Shown here piece by piece: positions 51,528 through 60,965 of a stretch of 64,000 nucleotides of DNA. The first letter of the stretch is position 1, and each line of letters opens with the position of its first letter. Source of the DNA: Labilithrix luteola (GTDB lineage Bacteria > Myxococcota_A > Polyangia > Polyangiales > Polyangiaceae); the NCBI RefSeq assembly GCF_001263205.1, contig NZ_CP012333.1:3038001-3102000 (forward strand). The letters are read 5' to 3'. The translations under genes were made by a program, and so were the position numbers. The notes beneath the pieces were generated by a model, which was not told the DNA's origin, ran no database searches, and worked only from the letters and a program-made list of their open reading frames with translations.

Positions 51528-52319
51528 TCAGCTCGACGCGGCCTCGGCGGCCTTCTCGTCGTCGGCCTCCGAATCACCGGTCTCGTCCGCGCCGCTGGCC
51601 TCGTCCTCGCCACGGAGGTGCGCGAGCGACGCTCCGCACTTGCACTTCTTCGGCACGGCGGTCTTCAGGTAGACGCGCTCGCAACGCGTGCAAATGCGAC
51701 CATCGGGTTCGTAGGAGATCGTCTTGCCGGTGGCGGCGCACTTGCGCCCGACGATTTGGAGCGGCTCGAGATCGACCGCGAGTCCCGCGTGGGGCGCCGC
51801 GGCGGGGAGCTTCTCGCGAAGGTCGTCCGAGATGTCGACACGCTTCGGAATACGAGCCGTGGCCTCCGAAACGATCCAGCCGACCGCGTCGGGATGCGAT
51901 TTGACCGGCACCTTGAAGGACCAGTCGATGCCAGCTTCGTCGCGACCGACGACCGCGAGCGCGAGATTGCCGGGCTCGAACGTGATCGACTCGACGCCCC
52001 ACCAGGGTATGCGTCGAACCTCACCGCGCTCGATGCCGATGCCCGGATCGCCGACACGAACGGGTGCTTCGCTGCTCGTGCCGAACCAGATGGCAATGCC
52101 GGTGAGCACTGCGCCGCCCGCCAGAAGGTACTGCGGGATGACCTTCAGCTTCTCGTCGGCCTCGAAGGACTGCCCGTAGGCGTACGCCCAGGCCGACGCA
52201 CCGAGCGCGGCGGCGCCGAGACCTCCCGCGACGCGCGGAATCCACGGGCTGTTGCCGCTTTGCGCGATGAAACGACGATCGTGACGCTTCGCGGCGTTCT
52301 TCTTCTTCTTGCTGCTCAT
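51528..52319 (-). CDS. Membrane protein with C-terminal zinc ribbon
   Basis: 263 residues. A basic N-terminus (KKKKNAAKRHDRRF) is followed by two membrane helices (AGGLGAAALGASAWAYAYG and IPQYLLAGGAVLTGIAIWFG). A cytoplasmic beta-rich domain follows (PVRVGDPGIGIERGEVRRIP, WWGVESITFE). The C-terminus holds six Cys in CAATG, CTRCER and KKCKCGAS, a zinc-ribbon-like cluster, then an acidic tail. Likely cotranscribed with the swivelling-domain gene 10 bases downstream. Function unknown. Confidence 0.75.
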   Translation of the reverse strand: MSSKKKKNAAKRHDRRFIAQSGNSPWIPRVAGGLGAAALGASAWAYAYGQSFEADEKLKVIPQYLLAGGAVLTGIAIWFGTSSEAPVRVGDPGIGIERGEVRRIPWWGVESITFEPGNLALAVVGRDEAGIDWSFKVPVKSHPDAVGWIVSEATARIPKRVDISDDLREKLPAAAPHAGLAVDLEPLQIVGRKCAATGKTISYEPDGRICTRCERVYLKTAVPKKCKCGASLAHLRGEDEASGADETGDSEADDEKAAEAASS

Positions 52320-52417
52320 ACCTTGCGTGCCCCGGCAGGGTTCTAGCGCGAAAAGGCCCCTGTCGTCACCGGGGGCTCATGGGGTGCCGGGATTCCCGCT
52401 GGACGCGGGATTTCAGC

Positions 52418-53041
52418 CTATTTCGAGAGGACTGCGAGCGCTTCCTTGAGCAGGTCCGGAAGCCCGAGCTCGAAGACCTTGCCGCCAAGCTGTTCGATCG
52501 CACGATCGGCCTCGGCCTGGCGATAGCCCATGTTGATGAGGGCCCTTGCCAGCAGATCGCTCGCGCTGCTGGTGCTCGCCGGTGCGGCCGCCGCAGCGCC
52601 CGCGGTAGCGGTCCCGCGTGGCCCGGCGGCTTCGAGGATCGGCAGCTTGTCTTTGAGCTCGAGGAGGAGACGTTCGGCCGTCTTCTTGCCGATGCCGCTG
52701 ATGCTCGTGAGCTTGCCGAGCTCCTTGCGCGCGATGGCCTGACCGAGATCGGGCGCCGGGAGCGCGGAGAGCACGGCAATGGCGGTCTTCGGTCCGACGC
52801 TACTCACGCCGATCAGCGTGCGGAATGCGAGTCGGTCGCCGTCGCTCGCGAACCCGAAGAGCGAAAACACGTCTTCGCGGACGTGCGTGTGGATGAAGAG
52901 GGTCACGCGCCCTTCGGGGTCGGCCTTGGCGCGGCCGATCGTTCCGAGGGGAACGATGACCTCGTAGCCCACGCCGTTGACGTCCACGACGATCGTGCCG
53001 TCGTCTTCCTGCGTCACCCTACCGGTGAGGCGCCCAATCAT
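52418..53041 (-). CDS. ruvA: Holliday junction branch-migration protein RuvA
   Basis: 207 residues, normal length. Tetrameric protein that binds four-way DNA junctions and loads the RuvB helicase. Domain I: MIGRLTGRVTQEDDGTIVVD, GVGYEVIVP. Domain II helix-hairpin-helix motifs: FRTLIGVSSVGPKTAIAVLS and LTSISGIGKKTAERLLLELK. The C-terminal RuvB-contact domain (DLLARALINMGYRQAEADRA) closes the protein. A Thr/Ala-rich linker separates the last domain. No ruvB or ruvC is seen in the window. Confidence 0.95.
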   Translation of the reverse strand: MIGRLTGRVTQEDDGTIVVDVNGVGYEVIVPLGTIGRAKADPEGRVTLFIHTHVREDVFSLFGFASDGDRLAFRTLIGVSSVGPKTAIAVLSALPAPDLGQAIARKELGKLTSISGIGKKTAERLLLELKDKLPILEAAGPRGTATAGAAAAAPASTSSASDLLARALINMGYRQAEADRAIEQLGGKVFELGLPDLLKEALAVLSK

Positions 53042-53075
53042 GCGCTCGCAACTTACAGGGCGAAGCCCGCGGGCT

Positions 53076-53606
53076 CTAGTCGTTCTTTGCGCCCTGCGCG
53101 ATCCAGCGGCGAACGACGTCCCGCGTTTCGAGGGGGAGAGGGTCTTCGCCGCGAGGCATCGACATCTGGCAGGAGCCGCCTTGGCACTGGGCGTCGAGCG
53201 CGCACTGGCTGCCATCCATCTTGCGCATGAGGTAACTGGCGCGAGGATCGCCGGCGACGACAAAGGCCATCGACGGAAGCTCGCTGGCCACCACGCCCAG
53301 GACGGCAGCATGCACCCGGGGCGCGTCGTCACCGAGATAGACGCCGTTCGCGTCCCCCACGTTGGAGCCGTGGCACGTCGAGAACGCGCACGACTGCTTG
53401 AAAATGGGCATCACGTCCTTCGAGAACGAGACCGCCGGGGTCGTCGCGTCGAACGTCGCCGGAGGCGTGTAGTCGGAGCAGAGACCGATGTTGCTAGTCG
53501 GATCGCTCGAACACGCAGCGCTTGCGACGGCGCCCGTGACGACGAGCGCCGCGCCTGCGAACACGCCGAGTCTGCGAACCCCTGCGAGAAACGACGGCAT
53601 CTTCAA
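53076..53606 (-). CDS. Cytochrome-c-like lipoprotein
   Basis: 176 residues. Lipoprotein leader with Cys32 (ASAAC). A cytochrome-like fold follows: VSFSKDVMPIFKQSCAFST then CHG, i.e. a Cys-x4-Cys-His arrangement instead of Cys-x2-Cys-His. Later elements are GVYLGDDAPRVHAAVL and YLMRKMDGSQC with a Met-rich end (CQMSMPRGEDPLP) that might supply a distal ligand. Covalent haem binding is uncertain because of the wider spacing. Cys pairs in the C-terminal half may form disulfides. Confidence 0.68.
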   Translation of the reverse strand: MKMPSFLAGVRRLGVFAGAALVVTGAVASAACSSDPTSNIGLCSDYTPPATFDATTPAVSFSKDVMPIFKQSCAFSTCHGSNVGDANGVYLGDDAPRVHAAVLGVVASELPSMAFVVAGDPRASYLMRKMDGSQCALDAQCQGGSCQMSMPRGEDPLPLETRDVVRRWIAQGAKND

Positions 53607-53639
53607 CCGAATAGCACGTAGAGCTGATGCGCCCGAGCT

Positions 53640-55061
53640 CTAGGAACGCGGCGGCGCCCTGCGAGCCCGTGCACGAACGACCTTGCCGAGCGCGACCGCG
53701 AACGCGCCGAGGCCGACGCCGAGCCAGGCATTCGAGGAACCCGTGGTCGGGATCGAGGTGGAGCACGCGGTGGTGCCCCCGGTGGTGGTCGTCGATCGGA
53801 AGTTCGCCTCGTCGCGCGGAGCCGTGCCGACCTGATCGCAGCCGTTGTAGACCGGGCAGATCGGCTGATTGAGCTCTTTGGTCACCTGGCGCGTCGTCGC
53901 CAGAACGTCCTGCTTCTGCGACGCCGACATCACCAGGTCTGCATCGAGCGCAGCATGCGCTACGTCCGCGCGAAGACGCGTCACGCGCGTCGCCGCCGAC
54001 GGAATGCCGTGGAAGAGCGTATCGAGATCTTCCTGACGGACTTGAACGGCCGTCTTCACGACGGCGCCATTGGCGTCCGTGATTGGCAGGTAGGACTGCT
54101 GCGCGCGGTCTTCCTCGGTCTGCGGATAAGGCCCCGAACCGTTGTAGGAGTAGCCGTTGATCACCGCGCTCTGGATGGTCTGCGGGAGAACGTTGGTCGA
54201 GTTCTCGATCTCCCACGCGCGGCCTGCGCCAGCCGTCGTCTTCTGCGCGCGAATATCGACGTAGTTGCTCTTGTTCTGCGTCCAGTCCCAGGAGAGCTCG
54301 CTCGCCTCGACCATGAACGTCGGGAAGTTCTGCGGCTCGTAGCGACCTTCACCGACGACCCACAGCGAGATGCCCACCGTCGAGCCCGTACCCGCAGCCA
54401 CCATGCGCAGCGGAAGAACCGCATTCGCGCCGGGCGTGGTCACGCGCACCGGTCGCATGTCCTGCACGCCTTTGCCCGGCAAGAGCTTCAGCGCGAGGAA
54501 GTCGAAGTGCTCGCCGACGTACGTATCGATCACCGGCTGGATGCCGGCCGGTACGCTGAAGCCATTCTGCGAAAGCCAGTTTGCCAGCGCCGCCGGATCC
54601 GTCGCGCTCAACTGCACGGTGTCATACGGACCAACCACCTGGCGGCTGTTCACCGTCACGCCGCCGCCCGACTCGTCGAACGCCGCCCCGGACGCGTTCG
54701 TTGCACCACCGCGGCTGCACGAGTTAGGCGGGGACGGGCAGTTTCGCGGCGGAGGAAGGACCTGCGTTTGTGTGTAACCGTCGAGCGTCTGGAAGACGGC
54801 ATCCGAACTCAGGCCCACGGTGACCGTGCCCGAGATCGGAAGCACCCACGCGAACGACTCCGGCGCCCCCGAGTACTTGATCTGATCGTAGAGCGTCGAC
54901 TGATCCTTCGAGATCGAGAGGATCATCCGGTGGTCCGTTACGACCGTCGGCGTCTCCGGCGGCGCAAAACATCCACCGCACGCCTCGGCATCGCGAGGCA
55001 TGGCCAACGTCGTCGTCGCAACGGCCGTGAAGGCCAAGGCCGCCAAAGCAAGCTTTCGCAT
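53640..55061 (-). CDS. DUF2330 protein, downstream tandem copy
   Basis: 473 residues. Signal peptide to about residue 27, then the family hallmark EACGGCFAPPETPTVVTDHR. A C-terminal hydrophobic helix (AWLGVGLGAFAVALGKVV) ends in an Arg-rich tail, a sorting or anchor pattern often seen on myxobacterial envelope proteins. Nearly the whole chain matches the neighbouring copy; differences concentrate in the Cys-rich loop (RNCPSPPNSCSRGGATN) and the end. DUF2330 has no assigned activity. Confidence 0.87.
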   Translation of the reverse strand: MRKLALAALAFTAVATTTLAMPRDAEACGGCFAPPETPTVVTDHRMILSISKDQSTLYDQIKYSGAPESFAWVLPISGTVTVGLSSDAVFQTLDGYTQTQVLPPPRNCPSPPNSCSRGGATNASGAAFDESGGGVTVNSRQVVGPYDTVQLSATDPAALANWLSQNGFSVPAGIQPVIDTYVGEHFDFLALKLLPGKGVQDMRPVRVTTPGANAVLPLRMVAAGTGSTVGISLWVVGEGRYEPQNFPTFMVEASELSWDWTQNKSNYVDIRAQKTTAGAGRAWEIENSTNVLPQTIQSAVINGYSYNGSGPYPQTEEDRAQQSYLPITDANGAVVKTAVQVRQEDLDTLFHGIPSAATRVTRLRADVAHAALDADLVMSASQKQDVLATTRQVTKELNQPICPVYNGCDQVGTAPRDEANFRSTTTTGGTTACSTSIPTTGSSNAWLGVGLGAFAVALGKVVRARARRAPPRS

Positions 55062-55127
55062 GTCACTCTCCCACTCGGAATTGTCCCCTACCCATCGAGA
55101 GGACGTCCAGCCGCTCGCCTCGAAAAG

Positions 55128-56537
55128 TTACTGACGCACCGCGCGACGCTTGCGAACGACCTTGCCGATCACGGTGGCGAGCAGGCCAAGGCCCACACCG
55201 GCCCACGCGTTGCGTGATTCCTGCTTGGGCGGCGTCGTCGAGCACGCCGTGGTACCGCCGGTCGTAGTCGTCGATCGGAAGTTCGCCTCGTCGCGCGGAG
55301 CCGTGCCGACTTGATCGCAGCCGTTGTAGACCGGGCAGGTCGGCTGATTGAGCTCCTTGGTCACCTGGCGCGTCGTCGGCAGAACGTCCTGCTTCTGCGA
55401 TGCCGACATCACCAGATCCGCGTCGAGCGCAGCATGCGCTACGTCCGCGCGAAGACGCGTCACCCGCGTCGCTGCCGACGGAATGCCGTGGAAGAGCGTA
55501 TCGAGATCTTCCTGGCGAACCTGAACGGCCGTCTTCACCACCGCGCCGTTGGCATCCGTGATCGGCAGATACGACAGCTGCGCGCGGTCTTCCTCGGTCT
55601 GCGGGTAGGGCCCCGAGCCGTTGTAGTAGTAACCGTTGATCACCGCGTTCTGGATGTTCTGCGGGAGAACGTTGGTCGAGTTCTCGATCTCCCACGCGCG
55701 CCCGGCGCCGGCCGTCGTCTTCTGCGCGCGAATGTCGACGTAGTTGCTCTTGTTCTGCGTCCAGTCCCAGGAGAGCTCGCTCGCCTCGACCATGAACGTC
55801 GGGAAGTTCTGCGGCTCGTAGCGACCTTCACCGACGACCCACAGCGAGATGCCCACCGTCGAGCCCGTACCTGCAGCGACCATGCGAAGCGGCAGCACCG
55901 TGCTCGCCCCCGGCGTGGTCACACGGACAGGGCGCATGTCCTGCACGCCTTTGCCCGGCAAGAGCTTCAGCGCGAGGAAGTCGAAGTGCTCGCCGACGTA
56001 CGTGTCGATGACCGGCTGGATGCCCGCCGGAACGCTGAAGCCATTCTGCGAAAGCCAGTTTGCCAGCGCCGCAGGATCCGTCGCGCTCAGCTGCACGGTG
56101 TCATACGGACCAACCACCTGGCGGCTGTTCACCGTCACGCCCGCATTCGGCGCCGTCCCCGCGGAGTCACTGCTGCCGAACGACGCGTTGCAGTTGTTCG
56201 GACGCGTCGGGCAGTTGAGCGGAGGCGGCAGCACCGTCGTCTGCGTGAGACCGTCGAGTGCCTGAAAGACGGCATCCGAACTCAGGCCCACGGTGACCGT
56301 GCCCGAGATCGGGAGCACCCAAGCGAACGACTCCGGCGCTCCCGAGTACTTGATCTGATCGTAGAGCGTCGATTGATCCTTCGAGATCGAAAGGATCATC
56401 CGGTGGTCCGTCACCACCGTCGGCGTCTCGGGGGGCGCAAAGCACCCACCGCATGCCTGCGCATCGCGCGGGAGGGCGATGGTCGTCGTCGCAACGGTGC
56501 CGAGAACCAGGGCGGTCCAGAGAATCTTTCGCATCAC
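55128..56537 (-). CDS. DUF2330 protein, upstream tandem copy
   Basis: 469 residues with the same layout: signal peptide, QACGGCFAPPETPTVVTDHR, a long beta-rich region (GAPESFAWVLPISGTVTVGL, VGEHFDFLALKLLPGKGVQD) and a C-terminal hydrophobic segment with an Arg/Lys-rich end. It has a different loop with two Cys (LNCPTRPNNCNASF). Only 66 bases separate the two genes, so they are probably cotranscribed. A 6-bp hairpin (GGCCGT-acc-ACGGCC) lies about 50 bases upstream of the start, in a gap that otherwise shows nothing. Confidence 0.87.
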   Translation of the reverse strand: MMRKILWTALVLGTVATTTIALPRDAQACGGCFAPPETPTVVTDHRMILSISKDQSTLYDQIKYSGAPESFAWVLPISGTVTVGLSSDAVFQALDGLTQTTVLPPPLNCPTRPNNCNASFGSSDSAGTAPNAGVTVNSRQVVGPYDTVQLSATDPAALANWLSQNGFSVPAGIQPVIDTYVGEHFDFLALKLLPGKGVQDMRPVRVTTPGASTVLPLRMVAAGTGSTVGISLWVVGEGRYEPQNFPTFMVEASELSWDWTQNKSNYVDIRAQKTTAGAGRAWEIENSTNVLPQNIQNAVINGYYYNGSGPYPQTEEDRAQLSYLPITDANGAVVKTAVQVRQEDLDTLFHGIPSAATRVTRLRADVAHAALDADLVMSASQKQDVLPTTRQVTKELNQPTCPVYNGCDQVGTAPRDEANFRSTTTTGGTTACSTTPPKQESRNAWAGVGLGLLATVIGKVVRKRRAVRQ

Positions 56538-56797
56538 GCTCTCCCTCGCGGCCCTTCAGGAGAGCCCGCTTACGAGCGCTAGCACTGGCCGTACCACGGC
56601 CGAACTGTAGAAATTCGGAACAATGTCGGCGCGCCCGAGAGCGGCTCTACGACACGCCGATCGTGGAGCAGGCTCAGGATGGCACAGGCTGACAACTCCA
56701 CCTGCCAGGAGAGGGCCTACGCGCAGGCCTGCACGGGCATCCTCTCGCCCGCTTTTTCTTTGCCCCTCGAAGCGAGCGCACGGTAGAACCGCGTCGC

Positions 56798-58429
56798 TTA
56801 CTCCGCTTGAGCTTGAGCACTTTCGACGGCGCGCCCACCCAACTCGGTGTTCGCGCCGTTCGTGTATTCGGGCGTGTTCTTGGGCGAGAATGCGGGCGCG
56901 CGGAAGGCGGCGGCCGCGAGCAGGCAGAGCACCGGCGTGACGACCATGTGGTAGCGGTCCTCGCCAAAGAAGACGGCGTGCGTGAGGACCGTGGTCGCGA
57001 GGAGCACGACCCCCATCGCAATCGCGGGTGGCAGCGCCGGCCGACCGGGAATCGGTAGCCACGGCAGGACGCACGACACGAGGACGAGCGGCCAGAACGT
57101 GGGCGTGCCTTCGGCGAATGCCAAGTAAGCGCCGATGCCGAGCGAGGCGAAGACCACGCCTTGCGCAATCGCCGCTCTTCGCATCTCACGCGGCTTGCCG
57201 CGCCCCGGAACGACGAGCCCGACGAATGCGAACGTGGCGAACACGACGAGCAGTCGGTGAAGGCTCGTGAGCAGCTCGCGTGCTCGCGTGCGACGAGGCT
57301 CGGGCCATGCCGCGGGCCTTGCCTCGTGGAGGTATTCGACCGCGAACGACTCGTGATCGAAGGTGTACGAAAGCTTGGCGGGCACGAGGCCGAGCCAGCG
57401 GAGCGGAGCCGAGCGGATGTGCGAAAGACCGTAGGCGAGCCAGCATCGATCCTGCTGGACCTGACCGGTCACCTCGCGGCATCCGTCGGACGAACGAAGC
57501 GTTTCGAAGCGTCCGGTCGCGCGCGGGAATGCACCGATGGCGAGATTCCAACCGGCGTTCGTGCTGACGAACGCGCAGCCGTCCATCACGCGACAGTTGC
57601 GCGCCGTCCACGGCAAGACCGGGACGAGGGCGACGAGCGACGCGACGACGCCCCCCACGACGAAACGACGAAGCGACTGCCAGCGAGCATGCGCCTCGAC
57701 CTCGCCGGGCACGCCGTACGCGAGGCCGAGGATCGGTGCGCAGAGCAAGCCTTGCGGACGCACCAGCGCGGACAGACCGAGGACGAGCGCCCCCGCCGCG
57801 GGCCCGCGCAGCGACAAGAGCCACGACGGCAGCTTCGAGGCGAGCCCCCAATGGCTTCGTCGCACGCGAATCGAAGTCCAGAATGCCGCCAGAACGAGCA
57901 GCGCCGAGAGCGGCTCGGTCATCGCGAGCGCGCCGTACAACACGAGGCCCGGATGAACCGCCACGAGGACACCAGCGGCTCTCGCCCGACGAGGCGACAG
58001 AGCTTCGCGCGCGAGCAGATACGTGACGACGGCGAGCAGGGCACCGCAGACGCCGTTTGCCACGTGGGCCGCGACAGGCGTGGCGCCGAAAAACTTGTAA
58101 AACGCAGCCAAATAGCCGCTGTAGCCAACGGGATAGTGGCACCACGGATGCCAGACGGCGTGACCGTCGATCATCCGGTCGTCGGAGTATCCGAACCCGG
58201 CGGCGATTCGCTTGGCGCCGAAGTCGTAATACTGGCCGTCCCATACGGGCTCGGCCGCGAGCGTGAACGCCGCCGCGAGGCGCAGCGCGAGCGCCACGAC
58301 GAAGAGGCCGAACGCGAACAGGGCGTCGACACTCGCGGCCGGGCGAACGCGCTTGGTCGTCAGGCCACGTTCGTCGCGCACGCCATCCCGTGGCGCGCCG
58401 TGATCCCCGATGGGGGGAGCCTCGTTCAC
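56798..58429 (-). CDS. GT-C (family 39-like) membrane glycosyltransferase
   Basis: 543 residues with about ten hydrophobic helices. The first extracytoplasmic loop, after helix 1, contains the acidic motif AEPVWDGQYYDFGAKRIAAG, typical of the catalytic loop of polyprenyl-phosphate-sugar transferases (ArnT/PMT class). Later parts include LVAVHPGLVLYGALAMTEPL and an Arg/Trp-rich loop (VLPWTARNC). Expected to transfer sugar from a lipid carrier to protein or glycan outside the inner membrane. The stop overlaps the following gene's start region by 4 bases on the same strand. Confidence 0.82.
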   Translation of the reverse strand: MNEAPPIGDHGAPRDGVRDERGLTTKRVRPAASVDALFAFGLFVVALALRLAAAFTLAAEPVWDGQYYDFGAKRIAAGFGYSDDRMIDGHAVWHPWCHYPVGYSGYLAAFYKFFGATPVAAHVANGVCGALLAVVTYLLAREALSPRRARAAGVLVAVHPGLVLYGALAMTEPLSALLVLAAFWTSIRVRRSHWGLASKLPSWLLSLRGPAAGALVLGLSALVRPQGLLCAPILGLAYGVPGEVEAHARWQSLRRFVVGGVVASLVALVPVLPWTARNCRVMDGCAFVSTNAGWNLAIGAFPRATGRFETLRSSDGCREVTGQVQQDRCWLAYGLSHIRSAPLRWLGLVPAKLSYTFDHESFAVEYLHEARPAAWPEPRRTRARELLTSLHRLLVVFATFAFVGLVVPGRGKPREMRRAAIAQGVVFASLGIGAYLAFAEGTPTFWPLVLVSCVLPWLPIPGRPALPPAIAMGVVLLATTVLTHAVFFGEDRYHMVVTPVLCLLAAAAFRAPAFSPKNTPEYTNGANTELGGRAVESAQAQAE

Positions 58430-60018
58430 GACGCGTTCTTCTCGCGCATCCGCCGGAGGTAGGTGCGCTGGACCTGCGCGGGGTCGAGACGCAGGTACTT
58501 GGCAAGCTCCATCACGAAGCCGCGGACGTAAACGATGGCCGGCAGGTTGTCGTAGGTCTCTTCTTCGAGAGCGACCAGGTGAGCCTTCGAGATCTTCGTG
58601 CGAGAGCTGATCTCGACGATCTCGATTCCTTGCGACTCACGGACCTTACGAAGGAGCGGGCCGGAAAACTCGGTGTCCGGACCGATCTCGCGCGCGAGCT
58701 CGCTCTGGAGCATGAGCTGCTCCGCCGCGAGTGCGGGCCGAGCGATGGCACCGACGAGCGGCGGCGCATCGGGCTCGGGGAACGTCGAGAGGTCGTAGGC
58801 TCGACGACGAACCGGATCGAGCAGCGTGTCGTGCGCTTCGTCGACGCGCGCCTGCGCATTTCCGAGCTCGGAGTCATCAAGAAGGGAGGTGGTGGCGAGA
58901 CCGCCGGTGGCGTAGACCTCGCGCTGGCGCTTGAACGCGCGACGAATCTCTTCGTCGTTCGACGAGCGACCGACACCGAGCACCGCGTAGTGATCCGGCG
59001 GGTCGAGCGAGCTCGGAGCCCCGCCCGTTCCCATGAGCGGCGGCGCCATCTCGGCGGTCTCCTGCTTGGGCGCGGTGAGCGCCACGACACGACGGGCGAT
59101 GCGCTCGATGTTGCGCGCGGCCTTGGAGGTGGGGCTGTCGACGAGGAGCGGCCGGCGGCGGCGGACCGAGAGCCACACCGTGTCGTCATGCTCGACCCAA
59201 CCGAGCTCGTCGAGCGCGACGCCGTAGTGGCGCTTGCAGAGCGTGCTCATCCAACCGGCAAGCTCGAGGTCGGTGCGCACGCGCGTCTGGTTCACAGCCA
59301 GATAGAGGTGCACGCGATGCGCCTCGGCCCAGGCGAGCTCGGCGAGGGTGCGGTCGACACGGGCGAGCGAGCGAATCAGCTCGATCGGCGAAGGAAGGCG
59401 GCCGATCTCCTTCATCGTGCGATCGACGAGCGAGAGCCGGTAGCGATCGCGCACGAGCGCGCGACGAAGCTTGCGCCGGAAGGCGGCGCGCATGAAGCGG
59501 TACGTTGCCTCGATGGCCGGCGGCTCGGGCACGGTCACGCAGATCGCGAGGTCGGCGCCGAGCATGACGTCGAGCGCGAGGTTCGAATGGCCTGGACCGA
59601 CGTCGACGACCATGTAGTCGCACGGCAAGGCGCGGAGGCGCGCGAGCCAGCGGCTCTTGCGACCGGCTCGGAGCTGCAGCGGCGGCTCGATGGCGTCGTG
59701 CGGTCCGGGCAAGATCGAGAGACCGGGAACGCTCGTCGGAACGAGCGACTTCATCAGCTCTTCGAGCGGACCGTCGATGGGCGGCGGGTACGAGAGCGCA
59801 TTGAGCCCGAATTGCGTGTGGATGTTCGCGCCCGTCGGATCGCAATCGACGAGCACGACGCTCTTGCCGAGCTGCGCGAAGTAGACGGCCAGGTTCTGGG
59901 CGATGAGGCTCTTGCCCACGCCACCACGACCACCACCCACGGCCAAAAGGCGCCGCGCCCCTCTAACGCCTTCTAAACTTTCGAGCTCAATCGACGGTGG
60001 CGGCAGACTATCCGTCAC
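58426..60018 (-). CDS. MinD/ParA-like ATPase fused to J-like and RodZ-like HTH domains
   Basis: 530 residues in three parts. Residues 20-290 are a MinD/ParA ATPase with deviant Walker A GGRGGVGKS (Lys36) and VVLVDCDPTGANIHTQFG. A J-like domain follows (about 330-400: DHYAVLGVGRSSNDEEIRRA) ending VDEAHDTLLDPVRRRAYDL, but the HPD triplet that activates Hsp70 is absent. The C-terminus (about 440-530) is a RodZ-type HTH (GPLLRKVRESQGIEIVEISS, KAHLVALEEETYDNLPAIVY). Such ATPases position machinery at the membrane or on the nucleoid. Overlaps the response-regulator gene before it. Confidence 0.88.
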   Translation of the reverse strand: MTDSLPPPSIELESLEGVRGARRLLAVGGGRGGVGKSLIAQNLAVYFAQLGKSVVLVDCDPTGANIHTQFGLNALSYPPPIDGPLEELMKSLVPTSVPGLSILPGPHDAIEPPLQLRAGRKSRWLARLRALPCDYMVVDVGPGHSNLALDVMLGADLAICVTVPEPPAIEATYRFMRAAFRRKLRRALVRDRYRLSLVDRTMKEIGRLPSPIELIRSLARVDRTLAELAWAEAHRVHLYLAVNQTRVRTDLELAGWMSTLCKRHYGVALDELGWVEHDDTVWLSVRRRRPLLVDSPTSKAARNIERIARRVVALTAPKQETAEMAPPLMGTGGAPSSLDPPDHYAVLGVGRSSNDEEIRRAFKRQREVYATGGLATTSLLDDSELGNAQARVDEAHDTLLDPVRRRAYDLSTFPEPDAPPLVGAIARPALAAEQLMLQSELAREIGPDTEFSGPLLRKVRESQGIEIVEISSRTKISKAHLVALEEETYDNLPAIVYVRGFVMELAKYLRLDPAQVQRTYLRRMREKNAS

Positions 60019-60830
60019 GGAGTTCCTCCGGTTGCCCCCGGTCCAAGATTCGCGCGAAGCAGTCGCGCGCGACGAAGCAGGCCGTAGATGCGGGCGCCCA
60101 GCTCGGCGGCCCGAAACGGCTTCGGCAAAAAGTCGTCGGCGCCACTGGCGAACGCTTCCACCTCGTCACGCGACGAAGGGTGGCTCGACAAGAAGAGCAC
60201 CGGCAAGGGGGAACGCAGCGGATCGCGACGCAGCCCGCGCACGAAGGCGAGCGGGTCCTGCCCTTTGGCGTGGAAATCGAGCACGAGCGCGTCGAACGCA
60301 ACCTCGCGCATGCGAGCCGAAGCGTCTTCGGCCGTGGCCACGGCTTCCACGTTGAGCCCGATCTCCGCGAGCATCGAGCACACGTCGGTGCGGGTGACCG
60401 GGTCGGCGTCGACGATGAGCACACGCGAGCCCAGCGGGACGCGCGTGGATTCGATGGGAACCGACGCGGGCGGGAGGTCACTCTCGTTCGGGATGGGGCT
60501 CTCCAAGGCCGCCGGCAGTCGTCCGGACGAGGTCGTGGACAAGGGCCGCGCGGCACGCATGTGCTCACTGCGGGCGACCGCGAAGGACTGGAGGCGATCC
60601 CAATCGCGACGCTCGAACTCGACGTGAGGGTCGCCCGCGGCGCACACGCATCGCGCAGCCGCAGCCGTGGCGCGCCGACGCGAGCCGATCTCGAAAATGG
60701 CGAGCACCCATTCACCGTCGACGCCAGCCTCACCTTCGGGCAACGGCAGCGAGCCGCGCGTCTCCTCGAGCGCCACGCTCAGCGCCGAGATGTCCCGAAA
60801 GCGAAAGACGACCGAGCGCAAGGTGCGCAA
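60015..60830 (-). CDS. Receiver-domain protein with PilZ-like N-part
   Basis: 271 residues, TTG start because a stop closes the frame just upstream and no ATG/GTG follows soon. The C-terminal half is a REC domain: VLIVDADPVTRTDVCSMLAE, ALVLDFHAKG (phospho-acceptor Asp) and VLFLSSHPSSRDEVEAF, then KPFRAAEL with the conserved Lys. The N-terminal about 100 residues have a beta-rich GEWVLAIFEIGSRRRATAAA stretch reminiscent of PilZ folds, but no RxxxR c-di-GMP motif. Overlaps the MinD-like fusion gene by 4 bases; probably functionally linked. Confidence 0.78.
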   Translation of the reverse strand: MRTLRSVVFRFRDISALSVALEETRGSLPLPEGEAGVDGEWVLAIFEIGSRRRATAAAARCVCAAGDPHVEFERRDWDRLQSFAVARSEHMRAARPLSTTSSGRLPAALESPIPNESDLPPASVPIESTRVPLGSRVLIVDADPVTRTDVCSMLAEIGLNVEAVATAEDASARMREVAFDALVLDFHAKGQDPLAFVRGLRRDPLRSPLPVLFLSSHPSSRDEVEAFASGADDFLPKPFRAAELGARIYGLLRRARLLRANLGPGATGGTP

Positions 60831-60965
60831 TACCTAGCCGCGTCCCCGCCGTCGCGCAAACGGAGGATCGCCGGGTTTTCTCGACCATGGCCCCGGCACG
60901 AACCCGACCAGGGGTGGTCCTGGCCGCCCCAACGGCGGTGCCTGTGTTAGACTGCGCCCGCTCGC

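Noticed and set aside
58390..59976. A 528-codon plus-strand frame over the MinD-like gene
   Set aside because: Antisense to Walker A and HTH motifs of the real gene; no features of its own.
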